64,000 bases of DNA from Glossina fuscipes (Eukaryota; Arthropoda; Insecta; Diptera; Glossinidae), in assembly GCF_014805625.2 (NCBI RefSeq), contig NW_023998415.1, forward strand, positions 34,657,895 through 34,721,894, given 5' to 3'. Below are positions 20,660 to 33,334 of the stretch, piece after piece; the stretch's first letter is position 1; every line of letters starts with the position of its first letter. The notes under the pieces were generated by a model that saw nothing but the letters and a program-made list of their open reading frames with translations, made no database searches and was not told the DNA's origin. The position numbers were made by a program, and so were the translations under genes.

Positions 20660-23480
20660 AAAAAATTCCTTTTACAAATATAGTTACAGGGAAAACTGTA
20701 ATCTAATTATGTTTTTGGTTGCGCATGTATGTGCAGTTGGATATCACCTTTTAGTTCATTTTAATCCTAACTAAAGAAATAGCGTACAAACTGGGATAGT
20801 TTTCAACCCTGTATATATATGTTCGCCAAACATTTTCTCATTCATTCTCAAAAAACTATTTATACATTTCTCTTTCCGCCGGGACGGATCATTATCGCTT
20901 TAAAGGATTCTGACCTTTGATGAAATTCTTCACCACTTCTTGATTTGCCGATCAAGTCTTCAATGTCCAACGAAACTATCTATTTATTGTTTTCCTTCTT
21001 GCAATATCATTGCATCGTACGACACCTAAGTTGAGTTGATCTTCGATTAGTGGAGTTTTTAATGCACTATTTTGGAAATCCTTTGTACCGCATAAGCTGG
21101 CTTCATGCAGGTAATATCCGCAGTTATGGATCCTCCATAATCTTGGACATAACATGCAATAATTACAATTTGGGCTTTTCTTTATCTAGTTTCCATCTTA
21201 ACTTGACGTTTCTGCTTTTATTTTGGATTATGAAAAGCCAAAACTTGTTGGGTCGAGAAGTTGGACAAGTTTCAAAGGCGGAAAACTAAGCACTTTTTTT
21301 TGGCGTTTTCTTATATAACAAACGGCACATCAAAATGATTAGAAATTTGAATCATGAGAGATCGACTTTCATTTCATTGTTCAGGATATGCCCTAACATC
21401 GTTTTGTTTCAAATGCTTAAAGAAATGCAACCGAGAAAACCTTTTCAAGGTCAATATGCATACATATCTCTATTCGTCTGTCAAGGGCGATCGTGATGTC
21501 ATTCAAAGCGAAATTTCGATCAAGTTTCTGTCATAATGATGGGGCCACTTATCGAGTGATCTAAGTTTATATGGGTAATAAAAGAGTAATAAAATGATCT
21601 CGAACTGAAGTCTTTCTCTAATCTATATGTCGATGAGTGTACAATTTAGAGTGAATCACTCTTAATAGAATTTAATAAGAGACCTTTTAAGCCAATAACT
21701 CGTTCAGCTGATTTCAATGAGTTCATATAATTTGAAGAGAAAATAAGCCACAATTATAGATTTTCGGCATTTATCTGATCTGATCTGATCTGATCTGATC
21801 TTTATGAAACCGCTTTTGTTTCAGCACGATTTTCATAGCTTCCGTTTGCGATTTCGTTCAATTTCTGCTTCTTTTCTTTTAATATTCGAAAAGCGCAGCA
21901 TCTGCTTGACTAGCTTGACTAGTATGATGCTTCCAAGTCCAACTCATTTTGTGATTGCGCGATGAATGGTTTTTTTTACCTACATTGTTAGTTTTCTTAA
22001 ACAGTTACCAATAGTTTGCTTCATCTTTTTTTTTCTGCTGTTGATACCAATCAAGGGTTTTACCTAATTCCCAAAGCTTATAATAATCCCCAATAAATTG
22101 AAAATTTTGTTTTCAATCATCAGCAACAGTTACTTGAAATATTCCAAACCATGTGTTACAAAATAGACCTTGAAATAGACTTGAACTTTTAACATTTTTA
22201 AAAGCTAATCCCTCAAATGGTTCAGAGTCTTTCGTACCAATATTTTAGAAGAGTAAGATACTGGCAAAGAAAAGAGCTAAATTAATAGTTAATACGCATG
22301 TGCAAACTTTCCTAATCAGATTAAATGGACCCTTTACGGCTGTTCGCTTTTTACCTGTCCATATTTTAGTCTATGATTGTGTCGTTCAGCTTTGGAAGCT
22401 CGCAAAATTTCTCAGATTGCTTTTAAAGCTGATCAAAACCCCCTTATGCTGCGATCAAGTGTTCTCTCTTTGTCTTCTCCTTTCCACAATGCTTCCCCAC
22501 CTCTTTCCGAGCATCATCGTGTTACACGGATAGCGTTGGTCGTATCGTAAAAAGAAAATTATTATAAACGCTTCGTAACATCCGTGAATACTCGTTAAAG
22601 CACCTAAAATATTTAACTTTAGTGAAAGTCCAAGCCAAAGTCAAGTCAACTCTATCTGTTTGCTCATTCTTTCATCTCTTTATCGGACTCATTTGCTGTC
22701 TATCTGTCCGCCTGTCTCTCTGTCTATCTGTCTGTCTGTTGTCAGCCGCAGCTGTTATTATAATCTTGCAAAGAAGCAAAAATTTATATGAGACGCGAAC
22801 TATTTAAAACTTTTGTACAAAAAAGGGGGGCGCGGCATCTACAGTGAAAAATAAAGTCGATTTTAGCAATATCTCTTCTTGTTGCTAATTAAATTATTTC
22901 AATAAATATTTTTTTTCGTTTTATTTATTTATTTCCGGATGCATTGTAAATTAAATATGTAATAAGACAAAAGAAAAAAGAAGGCGTAAAAAATGTTTAT
23001 ATTTATTGGATATGTTTCTTGGAATTGACTGACAGGTTGGTATAAAAATGGCCTCACTCCAATTAACTAATGTTAACAAGATACTTTACATATGTAATAG
23101 TCTTAGGTATTAAAAAATTCGCCTAAATGCGTTTATTACTTTCTCTCTTACGCTCGCTCCCATGGGTTATTAACACTTTCACGTGATGACATTTTTTTTC
23201 CCAGTGCAATTATTTACCCAACTGTCGTAATAATGAAAGCAAACTTATAAATAATAGATTTTCATTAAATGTAAAAGAAACTAATTGATCTAAAAATAAA
23301 TTCGATATGAAAGTGTTTCGATATGCTCGTCGTTTGTGAATACTATAGGCATTTATTAGTGGTATGTCCACAATTGCGAAAAGGGAGCTTTTTTACCTCT
23401 TTAGTCTTGTTCTACTTGATTTGTTTATTCATGGATTTACTTATTTGCAAAAGTTTTTCCTAAACTGTAAGGAAGGCGAA
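20660..23480. other. Non-coding stretch
   Basis: No supported gene. It contains a short TGATC pentanucleotide array at 21774-21801 and Tyr/Ser/Leu-rich open frames from pyrimidine-rich DNA near 22660-22745, which are not gene-like. Confidence 0.5.
21774..21801. repeat. (TGATC)n pentanucleotide repeat
   Basis: About five tandem copies of TGATC. Confidence 0.85.
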
Positions 23481-23483
23481 AAA

Positions 23484-23492
23484 GAGCGAGCG

Positions 23493-23559
<67 letters not shown>

Positions 23560-23624
23560 GAGAGAGAGAGAGAGATAGATAGAGATAGAGAGATAGATAG
23601 AGAGAGAGAGAAAGAGAAAGATAG
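23484..23624. repeat. Long (GA)n / (GATA)n microsatellite
   Basis: About 140 bp of GA repeats, starting with GAGC units and interrupted by GATA units. Such purine tracts can bind GAGA-type factors in flies; no nearby promoter was identified. Confidence 0.9.
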
Positions 23625-24015
23625 TCTTTCAAGTGCTTTAAGTTAACCGAGAATTCGCGGAATAGTTATAAGTTCAGTTAAACTAAACTAAATAAACTGA
23701 AGAATATTGAAGAAGAGATGGCAAAACTAGTTCCAAAAAGTTTAGCTTTTCTTTTTTTTTTCATTTTGCCTTTTAAACTGTTGCGAACGAAATTTTAACT
23801 GTATCGTGTAACGAACGAATGGCAAACTCAATGCGAAAATTCTTTTATTTTCACCTTTTAACATATATGTCGCGAAAAGGCTGAGAACAAACAGCATCCC
23901 AGCAGTATAACATAAAGTAGAATAAAATTGAAACTTTTGATTGAGAAACTCAAAGAAAATCTATGTTCAAAAGAAATTTTCATATCAAACTTTAGTCGTA
24001 CATTGAAGTAATATA

Positions 24016-24021
<6 letters not shown>

Positions 24022-24058
<37 letters not shown>

Positions 24059-24314
24059 TTTTTTTTCTTTTGCAAGTTAAAGGCACAACTAGCGCAGGCG
24101 AGGCAACTGAAGACTTTAAGACACTTGTGTATTTGAAATCATTTATATATATATTTATATATATATTTATATATATATGAGTAGAAGCCTTCGGGATTTT
24201 TCAGAGCATTATCGTTCTTAATTAATTGAATACTTGGAATAAAGTAATTAATAATAAATAATATGAAAACAAAAACACATTCAGAAGAGTATATATATAT
24301 ATATATATATATAC

Positions 24315-24349
<35 letters not shown>
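24022..24349. repeat. Cluster of (TA)n microsatellites
   Basis: Three arrays: 24022-24055, 24141-24179 (with TTTATA interruptions) and 24290-24349. The Tyr/Ile-rich open frames through them are artefacts. Confidence 0.85.
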
Positions 24350-24352
<3 letters not shown>

Positions 24353-26400
24353 ATTATGCGTAATTATATCTTTAATTTATTCCATACGTTTATGCATATC
24401 GTTAACTCTCTATTGCATTCGCATCTCCTGAAGCATTTCATATGCAGATTAAATACTAAACTATATCTATATAGCATCACTATTAATATGATAAGGTTGT
24501 ATTTATATTCCCAGTCATATGCACTAAACTAAATCTAAAATGTTTCAGTTATTAATTGCTTCCTTCCTTTGAATGAAATTCAAGTTATTAATCTTTTAAT
24601 TAAGATAGCACTGGATAGCACACATATACATATAAAGTTAAATATGTCATTATGATATTTCATAATTATGATTACAAGTATAATGAAATCAATAAGACAT
24701 TTGCGCGCTTTTCGCATATTAAAAGACAGCTAGTATTGATCAAACATTGGAGTTTAAACAACACAACACGATAACATAAGATTCCTTAGTTCCAAATAAA
24801 CTTTCGATTTTTGGATCAAATTCATACACAAGGCTACTAAGCGTGAAACACTCACTTATTACGTACAATAGATTCAAACATTTGAAACTCGTACCTATAT
24901 CCATAGCTGGGATTTCAAACACATAGCACACTGTTCGTTCATTGGTTGTTAATGAAATTTTTTCTCAAGTCCGCCTGAAATACTTGGGAAAAATTTATTT
25001 CAAGAAAACCGATAAATGTTTTCTTCTTGAATTTTTCTTGTTTTTTTTTTTTTTACATAACATCTCTACGATATAGGTATCGTCGCTGTAAACTAACGTA
25101 AGCATACATTACACCTCAATACTATCAAAAACATAATGCAGTAAAAATTACTTTATTAATTACAAATTATATTAGTTTATTACAAGAACAACACTTTTTC
25201 CCTGGCTCTGTAGCATATAAAGATGAATTGATGCAGAGAGAAATCAATGTTGGGCAAAGATTTACAAGTTTCCAAGAGGCTTTTAGTGTATGCACAAAGG
25301 GTATACATGCTTAGGATAAATTAATTAAAATTTTTAAATGAAAAATTTGCCATCATTTTAATCTTAAATATTTAAACAAATCTTATTTCTGTTTGCTTAT
25401 TGTAAAGCAACTCTCCGAGCAACGGCACGTGATCCGGCATTGATGTAAAGCAACTACAGGATGTACTTATTTCTATAAAGAAATATTGAAAGCTTTCAAA
25501 ATAGAGTAATGGCCATATATGTATAAATACATATTATATAAATGCCCGTCATGTGCGAGTTTATGTACGTCTAGTAGTATGTACGCATGCATAAGTTAAG
25601 GCTACGTCTTCTTATATTTATCCTCATGGCTAGAAAAGCCTTCCGAACTCGTTAACTATTATAAATTCCTTCAAATGAATTCTTGAAGGTAGCCCTGCAT
25701 TGTACCCTGGCTTTGAACCATCGTTAAAGAGTAGGGTAAGCAACTGTACAAGCTAAACATCATAGTGAAGTATGCCGTCCGATTATTAAAAGAAACTTTA
25801 CAATGAAAACAAACCTTCCGAGTAGATCTTAGAGGAAAAGAAAAAGCAAATTTTATTCGACTATGCGTAAATATTCCAAGCCTTACACCTTCAACCTAAA
25901 AAAACTCGAAAAATAAATAATAATCGTATGCTTTGTTGGGTGGCTGCGGACTGATTTTTTCTACTTTTGTACAGGCGCTACATCGGATCGTCAATACAAT
26001 ACACGAGCTTTATTGTTAATACTTGAGAATAAAAGTCGTTTCAGGTTATGTTGTACTGTAGGCACTCTTTCAGTACCAGCAACTTCTACTGTTTTTGTTA
26101 AATTTGAATCTGATATGTAAATTTTTGGGAAGAGAAGAATATGTACCACAGACATTACATAGAGGGATAAACGGACAGACAGACAGACTTAAATTGATCC
26201 AGAGTATATATGTTAAGAAAGCTCTGAAGCATATTTCTAGAGCTTGCAATCGTAACCAGGCAATAAATATATTACCAGTTTTTTCGGTAATAATGAGAGG
26301 ACCCACGAATAAGTTTTTAATTTAAACAAAGAAGAATGTAAAGGAAAAATTTGAGCTCAAATTTATTCTGCTTAGCGAAAGCATGAGATCTTAATTAATA
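24350..26400. other. Non-coding stretch
   Basis: No supported gene. A purine-rich ACGGACAGACAGACAGAC segment near 26168-26187 is probably another degenerate dispersed-repeat copy. Confidence 0.45.
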
Positions 26401-26680
26401 TCAATTAATATCAATAAGCAGACAAAGAGGTAAGTAAATCATTTCTTTTATATAAATCGGTCCAGCTATTGGGACCGAATACACATCTCCGGTACGCTTT
26501 TCTATGCTTTCCAAACATTTGATAAATCTATCACGCCCAGCACGGTACACGGTATAAACAGCTCGCGAGCTATCCTCGTTCTGATTCGAAGCTGGGGCAT
26601 CGAACACGCAAGATAAGTATCTACTCATTACGCAGTAATGTAAACAGCAATCAATCGATATGTCTTATTATACCCTGGAC
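26401..26680 (-). other. Unrecognised coding-like open segment
   Basis: On the minus strand an open frame from about 26668 down to 26401 contains FDAPASNQNEDSSRAVYTVY and RDRFIKCLESIEKRTGDVY. Codon use is balanced and unlike the AT-rich flanks. I know no matching family. It could be an exon of an unseen gene or a transposon remnant. Confidence 0.25.
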
Positions 26681-26689
26681 CAGTTGCGA

Positions 26690-28490
26690 TAAAATGTGTA
26701 TTGAGTAATATGCGGGCGTGTTCAACACCCAGAAGGATTCGCATCGCAGACACACTTTTTATTGTACCGATTAACGCAGAATTACTTTCTGATTTGCATT
26801 AAACAAATCCGTCTGTCCGTCCATGATGCGTTCCATCCTATAGGCTGTAACTTTTAAGACACTTTAATTAAATTTGGTGTTTTGTCTCAACGGCGAGCGT
26901 TGACTGTTTACGAATACTAGTTGTTAAAATATGGTGGAACGCTTAATACCGAACGGTGCCAAGAATAATTAATCGATACAAACACGCTTAAGAAGCATGT
27001 CGCTATCTTCCAAAGTGATATTTATAAGAAATAATTTATGTCGAAGGCAGGCAGAGATTTAAAATCAACAAGAAAGGAATTCGTATATGTAGAGTGTGGA
27101 CATAAGTCTCACTGGGCTTCTGTTTACATTTATTTTGCCCGTTTTCTTCGTATACCATAGTTTTCTCTTTTCTTTTGCTCTGCTCTGTGGCATGCATTGT
27201 ATAATTCTTTGTAATTTTATTGAGTCAATCATTTCATTTCGGAAGAATGGATGCTGCAAGAACGCTCACTTGCTATTTCGATTTTTCAATAAAATTTGCT
27301 TTCATACATGTGTCAGCGCATATTTACAATGCGAGCAATGAAATGTTTCATGTAATAATCTTTTCGCTTGCGTAAATCATAATGCTTTCGTATCGAAAGG
27401 TAATCAGCTTTCATAAACACGAAACGAACATTGCCCCGTGTAAATTAAGCGGGCATGAGCTTCACTTAGTTGTGGTTAGATTTTTGGGAAAAATTTAAAA
27501 AATTCAAGAGACGAGGTAGATAGGTCTCAAGTACGCGGTACACAATCGCATACAGTTGCCAGATCATTTCAATCGAGAGAAACGGGAAAAGAAATCAAAC
27601 TTTCCGCGAGGTACGTCCCTTATGCTTTCATTGCCCATATGCCCATATATGTGAATTAAATTTTGCAAATATTTAAGCAGTGGCAAGCAATGTAGTTTTG
27701 ATAAATTGCATAAAAAATCTTTCTGCTGACTATGGGTCTATATAATCAACGTCTCCGCATTACGAATCACCAGAACAATCTAAAAAGTGCTTATGTAGTT
27801 CGTTGAGTGTGATTGTAAAGCAATTTTTCTTTTATTTTTTTCTTTTTTCTTAAGCATTAAAACCATTCATATTTGTTTATGTTGGCTTAATAAATCACAG
27901 CCCTTATCAGATATCCACAAAACAATGTCCTAATGAAAGTTAACACTTGAAATGCAATTATACATCAAATAGTGTTGTGGTTTTACCCTGGTGCTATAAG
28001 AGAGCGTTGATTTTGTCATTCGTGCTATAGGTGATAGTGTTTGTTGTACATAATATGATAGAAAAAGCGATAATGCGAGAGGGAGAGGAAAAAGGAGAGA
28101 AAGAAGAAAGAAAGACTTCTCATAGCATACCACAAATTCATGTTTTGATATATTTATTTGACAAGGGTTAGACTACTATTTGTTTTCTATGTTCACATAT
28201 GCTCACCATTGCATTCAAGAACTACGTGAATGTGCACGAATGTGTTAGCTGCTCAAGTACTCTCACACGACAAAATATGCTTGATATTTTACTAGGTATG
28301 TAAATGTCTGTAAGTAAGCAGGCATGCATGAGTATAAGTATTTTTGTAAGCATATGTGTCTCTATATATATGCGCTAGACTTTTTCTAATGGATAGCGAA
28401 AACTCAACTTGTGAATATATGACTATGATGTCCAAATGAAAAAATTGAAAATCGCCTAGCAATTAATCTGGGCCTGGCTAGTCACCAAGA
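26690..28490. other. Non-coding stretch
   Basis: No supported gene. A CCGTCTGTCCGTCCATG motif at 26809-26825 is probably the reverse-strand form of the ACGGACAGACGGACA dispersed repeat. Confidence 0.45.
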
Positions 28491-28499
28491 TACTAATGC

Positions 28500-28640
28500 T
28501 TAAATGTGACATCCCAGTGCAGATTAAGTATTGCGTAGCGCGTAGATTAAGTACTAGCACCACATCTACCTAATGACTAAGCTTAACGGATGACTGAGTC
28601 TAACTAGTGAGTCTAGCTAGTGAGTAGCGTCCAGCTAGAG
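28500..28640 (+). repeat. Degenerate short-repeat array A
   Basis: Imperfect units of about 20 bp related to GTAGTGCAAGTACTAATACC lead into a run of CTAACTAGTGAGTCTAGCTA-type units. The same two-part order recurs at 29555-29770 and 30300-30570 in the same orientation. The decay is heavy, so unit boundaries are approximate. Confidence 0.45.
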
Positions 28641-29554
28641 CTAGCTTCGTTTACTTGCACTGTAGTGCAAATATCGTATAAATATTTTTGGGCGAATTTT
28701 GTGTTTCACGCTTTGATTGGTCAAAGGCGTTTTAGATGTTTTTTTTAAACGATTTTTGACCCTGGCTGAGGTGTTTTTGTTTCTGTCTGTCCGTCAACAT
28801 GCGTATGCAATACGAACAAAACTTACGCACAAAAAGCAACGCCTATCTGACCTATCGTTTTCTAAGCTCGCAACTTTTAAAAGTAATCTGCTTGATCGGC
28901 TTGCTACTACGTGAACCAAAAGAGGGCAACTTACTTGAACCTTTATACCGCGAATATTTACAGATGTAAGACATTTGTATTTAGTTACCTTCATAGGAGA
29001 ATGTTGTACATGGTTTGCATAGCATGCTCTCTTAAACCCGAAATTTCTTAAGATGCACTTGATGATATTATCATAGAGTCAGCAGAAACTCGCCTTCTTA
29101 TTACCACCACGTTATAGCACACTCTAAAGAACTGAAAATTTTGTACAAAGAAATTTTCAGAGAAATTTCATTTGGCAGGAGTCAAGTCTACCAAAATTAC
29201 TTATTTGATAAAATTACTGAATATAAATCCAGAAAGTTGGTAAAGTAGTTCAAGAAAACAACGGCTTTCGATGTTTCACTGAACGGCGTTTTGAAATGAA
29301 GACGCATTAGACAGTTGGCAATTAACGACTGGTAAGAAATACGAGGATAAATAAAATCATTAGAAGAGATGGCGACACTCGTCACATGTTTTGAAGATTT
29401 ATAAGCAAAGAATTTGTAGAAGACGAGAAACTTGAATTGTGTGAGTGAAGTGTTACGAAATGAGAAATTTCTAATAGGTCTAGATAAGGTCTTTAGATAA
29501 TTTTTTATAAATAGTTCTTCTAATTTTGATAATTAAGTTTACGTCACCGTAAAT

Positions 29555-29770
29555 TTACAAGTCGTAATGTGCTATGCACTTATAACGTAGTGCATATACC
29601 TACACCGTAATGCAAATACGTATAGTGCATGTACATAAGCCATAGCACAAGTGCTAATAACTTAGTGTAATTCCTTACAGCGCAGTCTACGTGCTAGTAT
29701 TAAAGGGATACCTTGTAAGTGTGGCTAGTTACTAGGTCTAGCTAGTGACTATATTTACATAGTAAGAGGC
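29555..29770 (+). repeat. Degenerate short-repeat array B
   Basis: Seven or so imperfect 17-23 bp units, such as GTAGTGCATATACCTACACC, GTAATGCAAATACGTATA and TTAGTGTAATTCCTTACAGC, are followed by GGCTAGTTACTAGGTCTAGC units. Confidence 0.5.
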
Positions 29771-29779
29771 AGCAATTTT

Positions 29780-30230
29780 ACTATATTGTACAATATCTCA
29801 CGACGACGAAGACTTTCTCTCCATCGAGAGCATTGGATGTTGGCTGCTCGCATACTCTTTTACTAAACAAACTGCTATTAGGGAGGTCCAAGATGGCGAG
29901 AAAGTTGACTAGTACTCCGGGATGTACGGATAATCCAATCGCAGGAGTGACTAAATGTCGCGTGATGCCGAACACCCGAAGAAATTCTAGTTCGAACTTT
30001 GCGACCAACGCCTCTCAGGATACGCGATTCGAAAAATCGCCTGTACTTTTGTGCCCCGTTTCTGGCCGCGTGCATTTCTCAATGCGTACGGAAAGTTGCT
30101 TATGGGGGCGACGAAATGCCCGATAGCTATGTGCGATCCCTCAAAGAGTATCGTTGTGGCTATGGTTATTCCAAAATCGCAGTGGCTGCAAATAGTTATT
30201 AGATAGAAGCTATCGCTTGCATACAAATCT
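29780..30230. other. G+C-richer block between arrays B and C, unidentified
   Basis: This block is clearly richer in G+C than its surroundings and has long open frames on both strands: 97 codons at 29833-30126 (+), and 75 and 79 codons at 29781-30008 and 29987-30226 (-). The two minus frames overlap and would join by a frameshift. No family is recognised. It could be the coding remnant of a mobile element bounded by the arrays, or an old insertion. Confidence 0.35.
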
Positions 30231-30299
30231 AAAAACCAAAATTCTCATAGATGGCAGCACCTGACGTCTAATTGCAGAGGTTATCTGTTGTGCACAATA

Positions 30300-30570
30300 C
30301 CGGATTCTAAGTTCTAACAGCCTAATGTAAGTAATATTACCAAAGTCGTAGTATAAGTGTTATGCATTCGTAATGCAAGTACGAATACTATAGCAACAGA
30401 ACTAATACCGCTGTGTATGTATTAATGTCGTATCAAGCCAGTACTAGAGCCAGCAATCGGTTAACAAATGACTAAGGTCAGCCTGAGACTAAACCTAGTT
30501 GATAACTAGGTTCAGTTAGTGACTAAATATAGAGAACTAGGTAGAAACTAGATCTAGGTCTGTCCTCGAC
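30300..30570 (+). repeat. Degenerate short-repeat array C
   Basis: Imperfect units, such as GTAATGCAAGTACGAATACT and CTAATGTAAGTAATATTACC, lead into AACCTAGTTGATAACTAGGT, TAGTGACTAA and AACTAGATCTAGGTC units. Same orientation and order as arrays A and B. Confidence 0.5.
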
Positions 30571-31302
30571 TTAAATCTTCGATCTCGATTGTTGCCGTTT
30601 CCCCAAACCTGGTCGATCATGCACTGACAGAAGTAATTTTCGTAATTCAAGGTTTGAATAGAATATTACTTCAAAAATTTCCAAATATGGCAGACGAAAT
30701 CACATATGCTTTCAAACATGTTACATATCGTATCTGTTTGCGGATTGAATCGAAAAAGATAGCTCAGCAAATTTCCATTCCCAGACAAAGCTTATATTAA
30801 GAATGTGTATTTATGTGTGCACATACGCACGCGTCTAGTTTTACTTAAAGAGACAAAGCCTTTATTAGAAGGGAAATAGAAAACAGCAACAGTAGGCCAG
30901 CATAAGAGAACATAGGTCATGTGTATGCGATTATAATGTATTCCCAGTTTTCATACAGACTACGCATACATGTGTACATGAGGTATATTTATGTATTACA
31001 TATTACGTAACATGCTTATCGAAATCCCTAAAATAATCTTATTGCGCTGCCCCGCCTAAAAGAGCCTTTTAGTATCGTCCCCACATTTCCATTCGATTCT
31101 CTTGGCTGGTAAATTATTTCGCAAATATAGTTCGCATGGCTATCCTTATTTGTCCAAATGTTAAATAAAGAAGTAAAAATTTCTTTGTGATTAGTATGCA
31201 AATTTGTTGTCGGTTTTTTTGTTTTTTTTTTTGTTCTTTGTTTTTATTCATCAGGGTTTCTTTCATAAATCACCCATAACAAATATGATACGGATTATGT
31301 TT

Positions 31303-31326
31303 GTCTCTCTCTCTCTCTCTCTCTCT
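31303..31326. repeat. (CT)n microsatellite
   Basis: About 12 CT units. Confidence 0.9.
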
Positions 31327-32374
31327 GTGCAGAGACAACAAACGCAAATTAAGAACGATATTTGATTATTGTAACAAAATTCTGCTTTAGACTCTTCGCG
31401 CTAATGTTGGTTAAGTGAATTAGATAAATTTGCATATGTGTGCGCATAAGTGTGCCTCAAAGTTTAGTTTAATTAAAAATTTTATGCATCCTTGAAGAGG
31501 AGAAAAGAAAAATCAATTTTATCTTCATATTGAATTTTTAATAAGAAATTTAATCAATTTCATGAGGGATTCAAATTCTCAACATTCTGATAAAGAACAC
31601 GATTACAAAAAAAAAAAAAAAAATAAAAATAAAAAAAAAGTGCTTAAGTGAAAGCAAGCTTGGAGTAAAATAAATTATTTTCAGCATTTTTCAATATAAA
31701 AATAATAAACAATTTCGGAAAGATAGAAATCCAAGCGCATACGGCAACGGCACCCAGAAGTGAGTGCAACAGCTGACGAAGGCAAACTATGTGCAACATA
31801 AGCTTAGTGCAAAATACCTCAAATACATTGAAACGAGCTAATATAACAGGACACCAAGTCTAATGATTTCGAGTTTTCACTCTCCTTTTTTCCTCCTTAT
31901 GTGCAATTTCTTAATTTGTTCCATTTGAATTTCAATCATTTGTATATGTATTTCATTTTTTTTTTGTTGTTGTTTTTGTTTTTTTTTTTTTCCTATTGCT
32001 CGTTGACGGTTACGGTTTCGCTTCAAATTCGTTGTCTACTATAGACTATAATCCTAAATTGATTTCATTATTTTTGTCAACAATCATTGATTTGAAATGC
32101 GATGTTCGAAAAAAAGATAGGAGAGAAGAGATAGGTAGATAGGTAGGTACGTAGGTAGGTAAGTAGATTTATATAACGTACTGGCTGGCAGTGATGATGT
32201 TGATGATGGTGTGGCTTTTTCCCCCCCAACATATACGAAGTAAGCAATAGTACGGTAGTTTAGCAAAAATAAATATGTATATATATGAACTTTGGATATT
32301 ATAATGTGAGTTTTAGAAAATGCAGCTAATAAGCTGAGAATACACACAAAACTCTGCCGGAATAGAATATCATG

Positions 32375-32405
32375 CATTCATTCATTCATTCATTCATTCA
32401 TTCAT
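32375..32405. repeat. (ATTC)n tetranucleotide repeat
   Basis: About seven tandem ATTC units, nearly perfect. Confidence 0.9.
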
Positions 32406-33225
32406 CGTTCAGTCATAGTTGTCAATAGAAAGTATTTATGTGTGACACTTAATTAATGCAAGCTTTCAAGCTATTGAGCATAATACACTTGAATATGCAC
32501 ATATGCATATGCATATGCATATAAACAATGTGTATATATATCAAGTAGGGGTTTTTCAATATTAAGGAATATAAGAGAAAAATGTTAATTTTATCATCTA
32601 ATTATCTTCGAGATGTAGTGAAACGCGATATTGATAAATTGATAAATAATTAAAGAATCCCTCAGCAATATTATATATATATATATATATATATGTTCGT
32701 GTCACAGAAAGACTTTGAAACTAGCTTTGTTAAAAGCATAACGATCGGGTGTCATATACCGGTTACGTATCCAATGCATTGATTTATATGTAATAATATA
32801 AAATATATGTATGCATGCATGGATATCGTGCGCGTGAACATTTCCAGCTACGTATGTATGAGTATAAATTCATGAGTAAACTCATATGAAAAGAGAAAGT
32901 ATCCATCCACACAGGTACGCGCATATATATAACAAGTTTTACTTTTCTAAATTAAAGCTGTAAAAAATGTCAATTTGTGTTCATTACGTGTAGCGTCAGC
33001 GTATATATTTATTTTTATTTCATTATATGTACGCGCGTGTCATCGGAGGTGTTTCAGTTAATAATGTCAACTCTTTATTTTCACTGGACCGATGTACACA
33101 TATGCACGATCGATATCTCAGCTATTTTATCATTATACTTATTACAAGGTTAAATTCAAATTACTTACGCGACCACGGACATGCTCAGTTCGGGCGGATG
33201 TATGCAACACATAGAAGGACTTGAA

Positions 33226-33330
33226 ATAGACCCGGGTTCTACTATGAAGATCGATTTCAGAATCACATTCTGAAGCGATTCAAATTTGTCTGCCCGGCTA
33301 TAGGGTCTGTCCGTCTGTCCGTGTTGTTTT
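33226..33330 (+). repeat. Degenerate dispersed repeat fragment
   Basis: GACCCGGGTTCTACTATGAA is followed by TCAGAATCACATTCTGAAGC and GTCTGTCCGTCTGTCCGTG. It has the CGATTCAGAAT and CTGTCCGTCTGTCCG signatures seen, in either strand, in the copies near 26.8, 35.05, 39.4 and 51.0 kb. Confidence 0.35.
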
Positions 33331-33334
33331 CTTG

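Larger units (their letters stand above)
30575..33225. other. Non-coding stretch with microsatellites
   Basis: No supported gene. It contains (CT)n at 31303-31326, an A-rich run at 31607-31640, GTAG/GATA repeats at 32131-32167, (ATTC)n at 32375-32405 and (TA)n at about 32672-32694. Confidence 0.5.

Noticed and set aside
23364..23632. Frames over the (GA)n tract, both strands
   Set aside because: Their Glu/Arg and Ser/Leu repeats are translations of the microsatellite.
28500..30570. CRISPR array
   Set aside because: The units are imperfect, lack regular unique spacers and sit in a eukaryotic genome.
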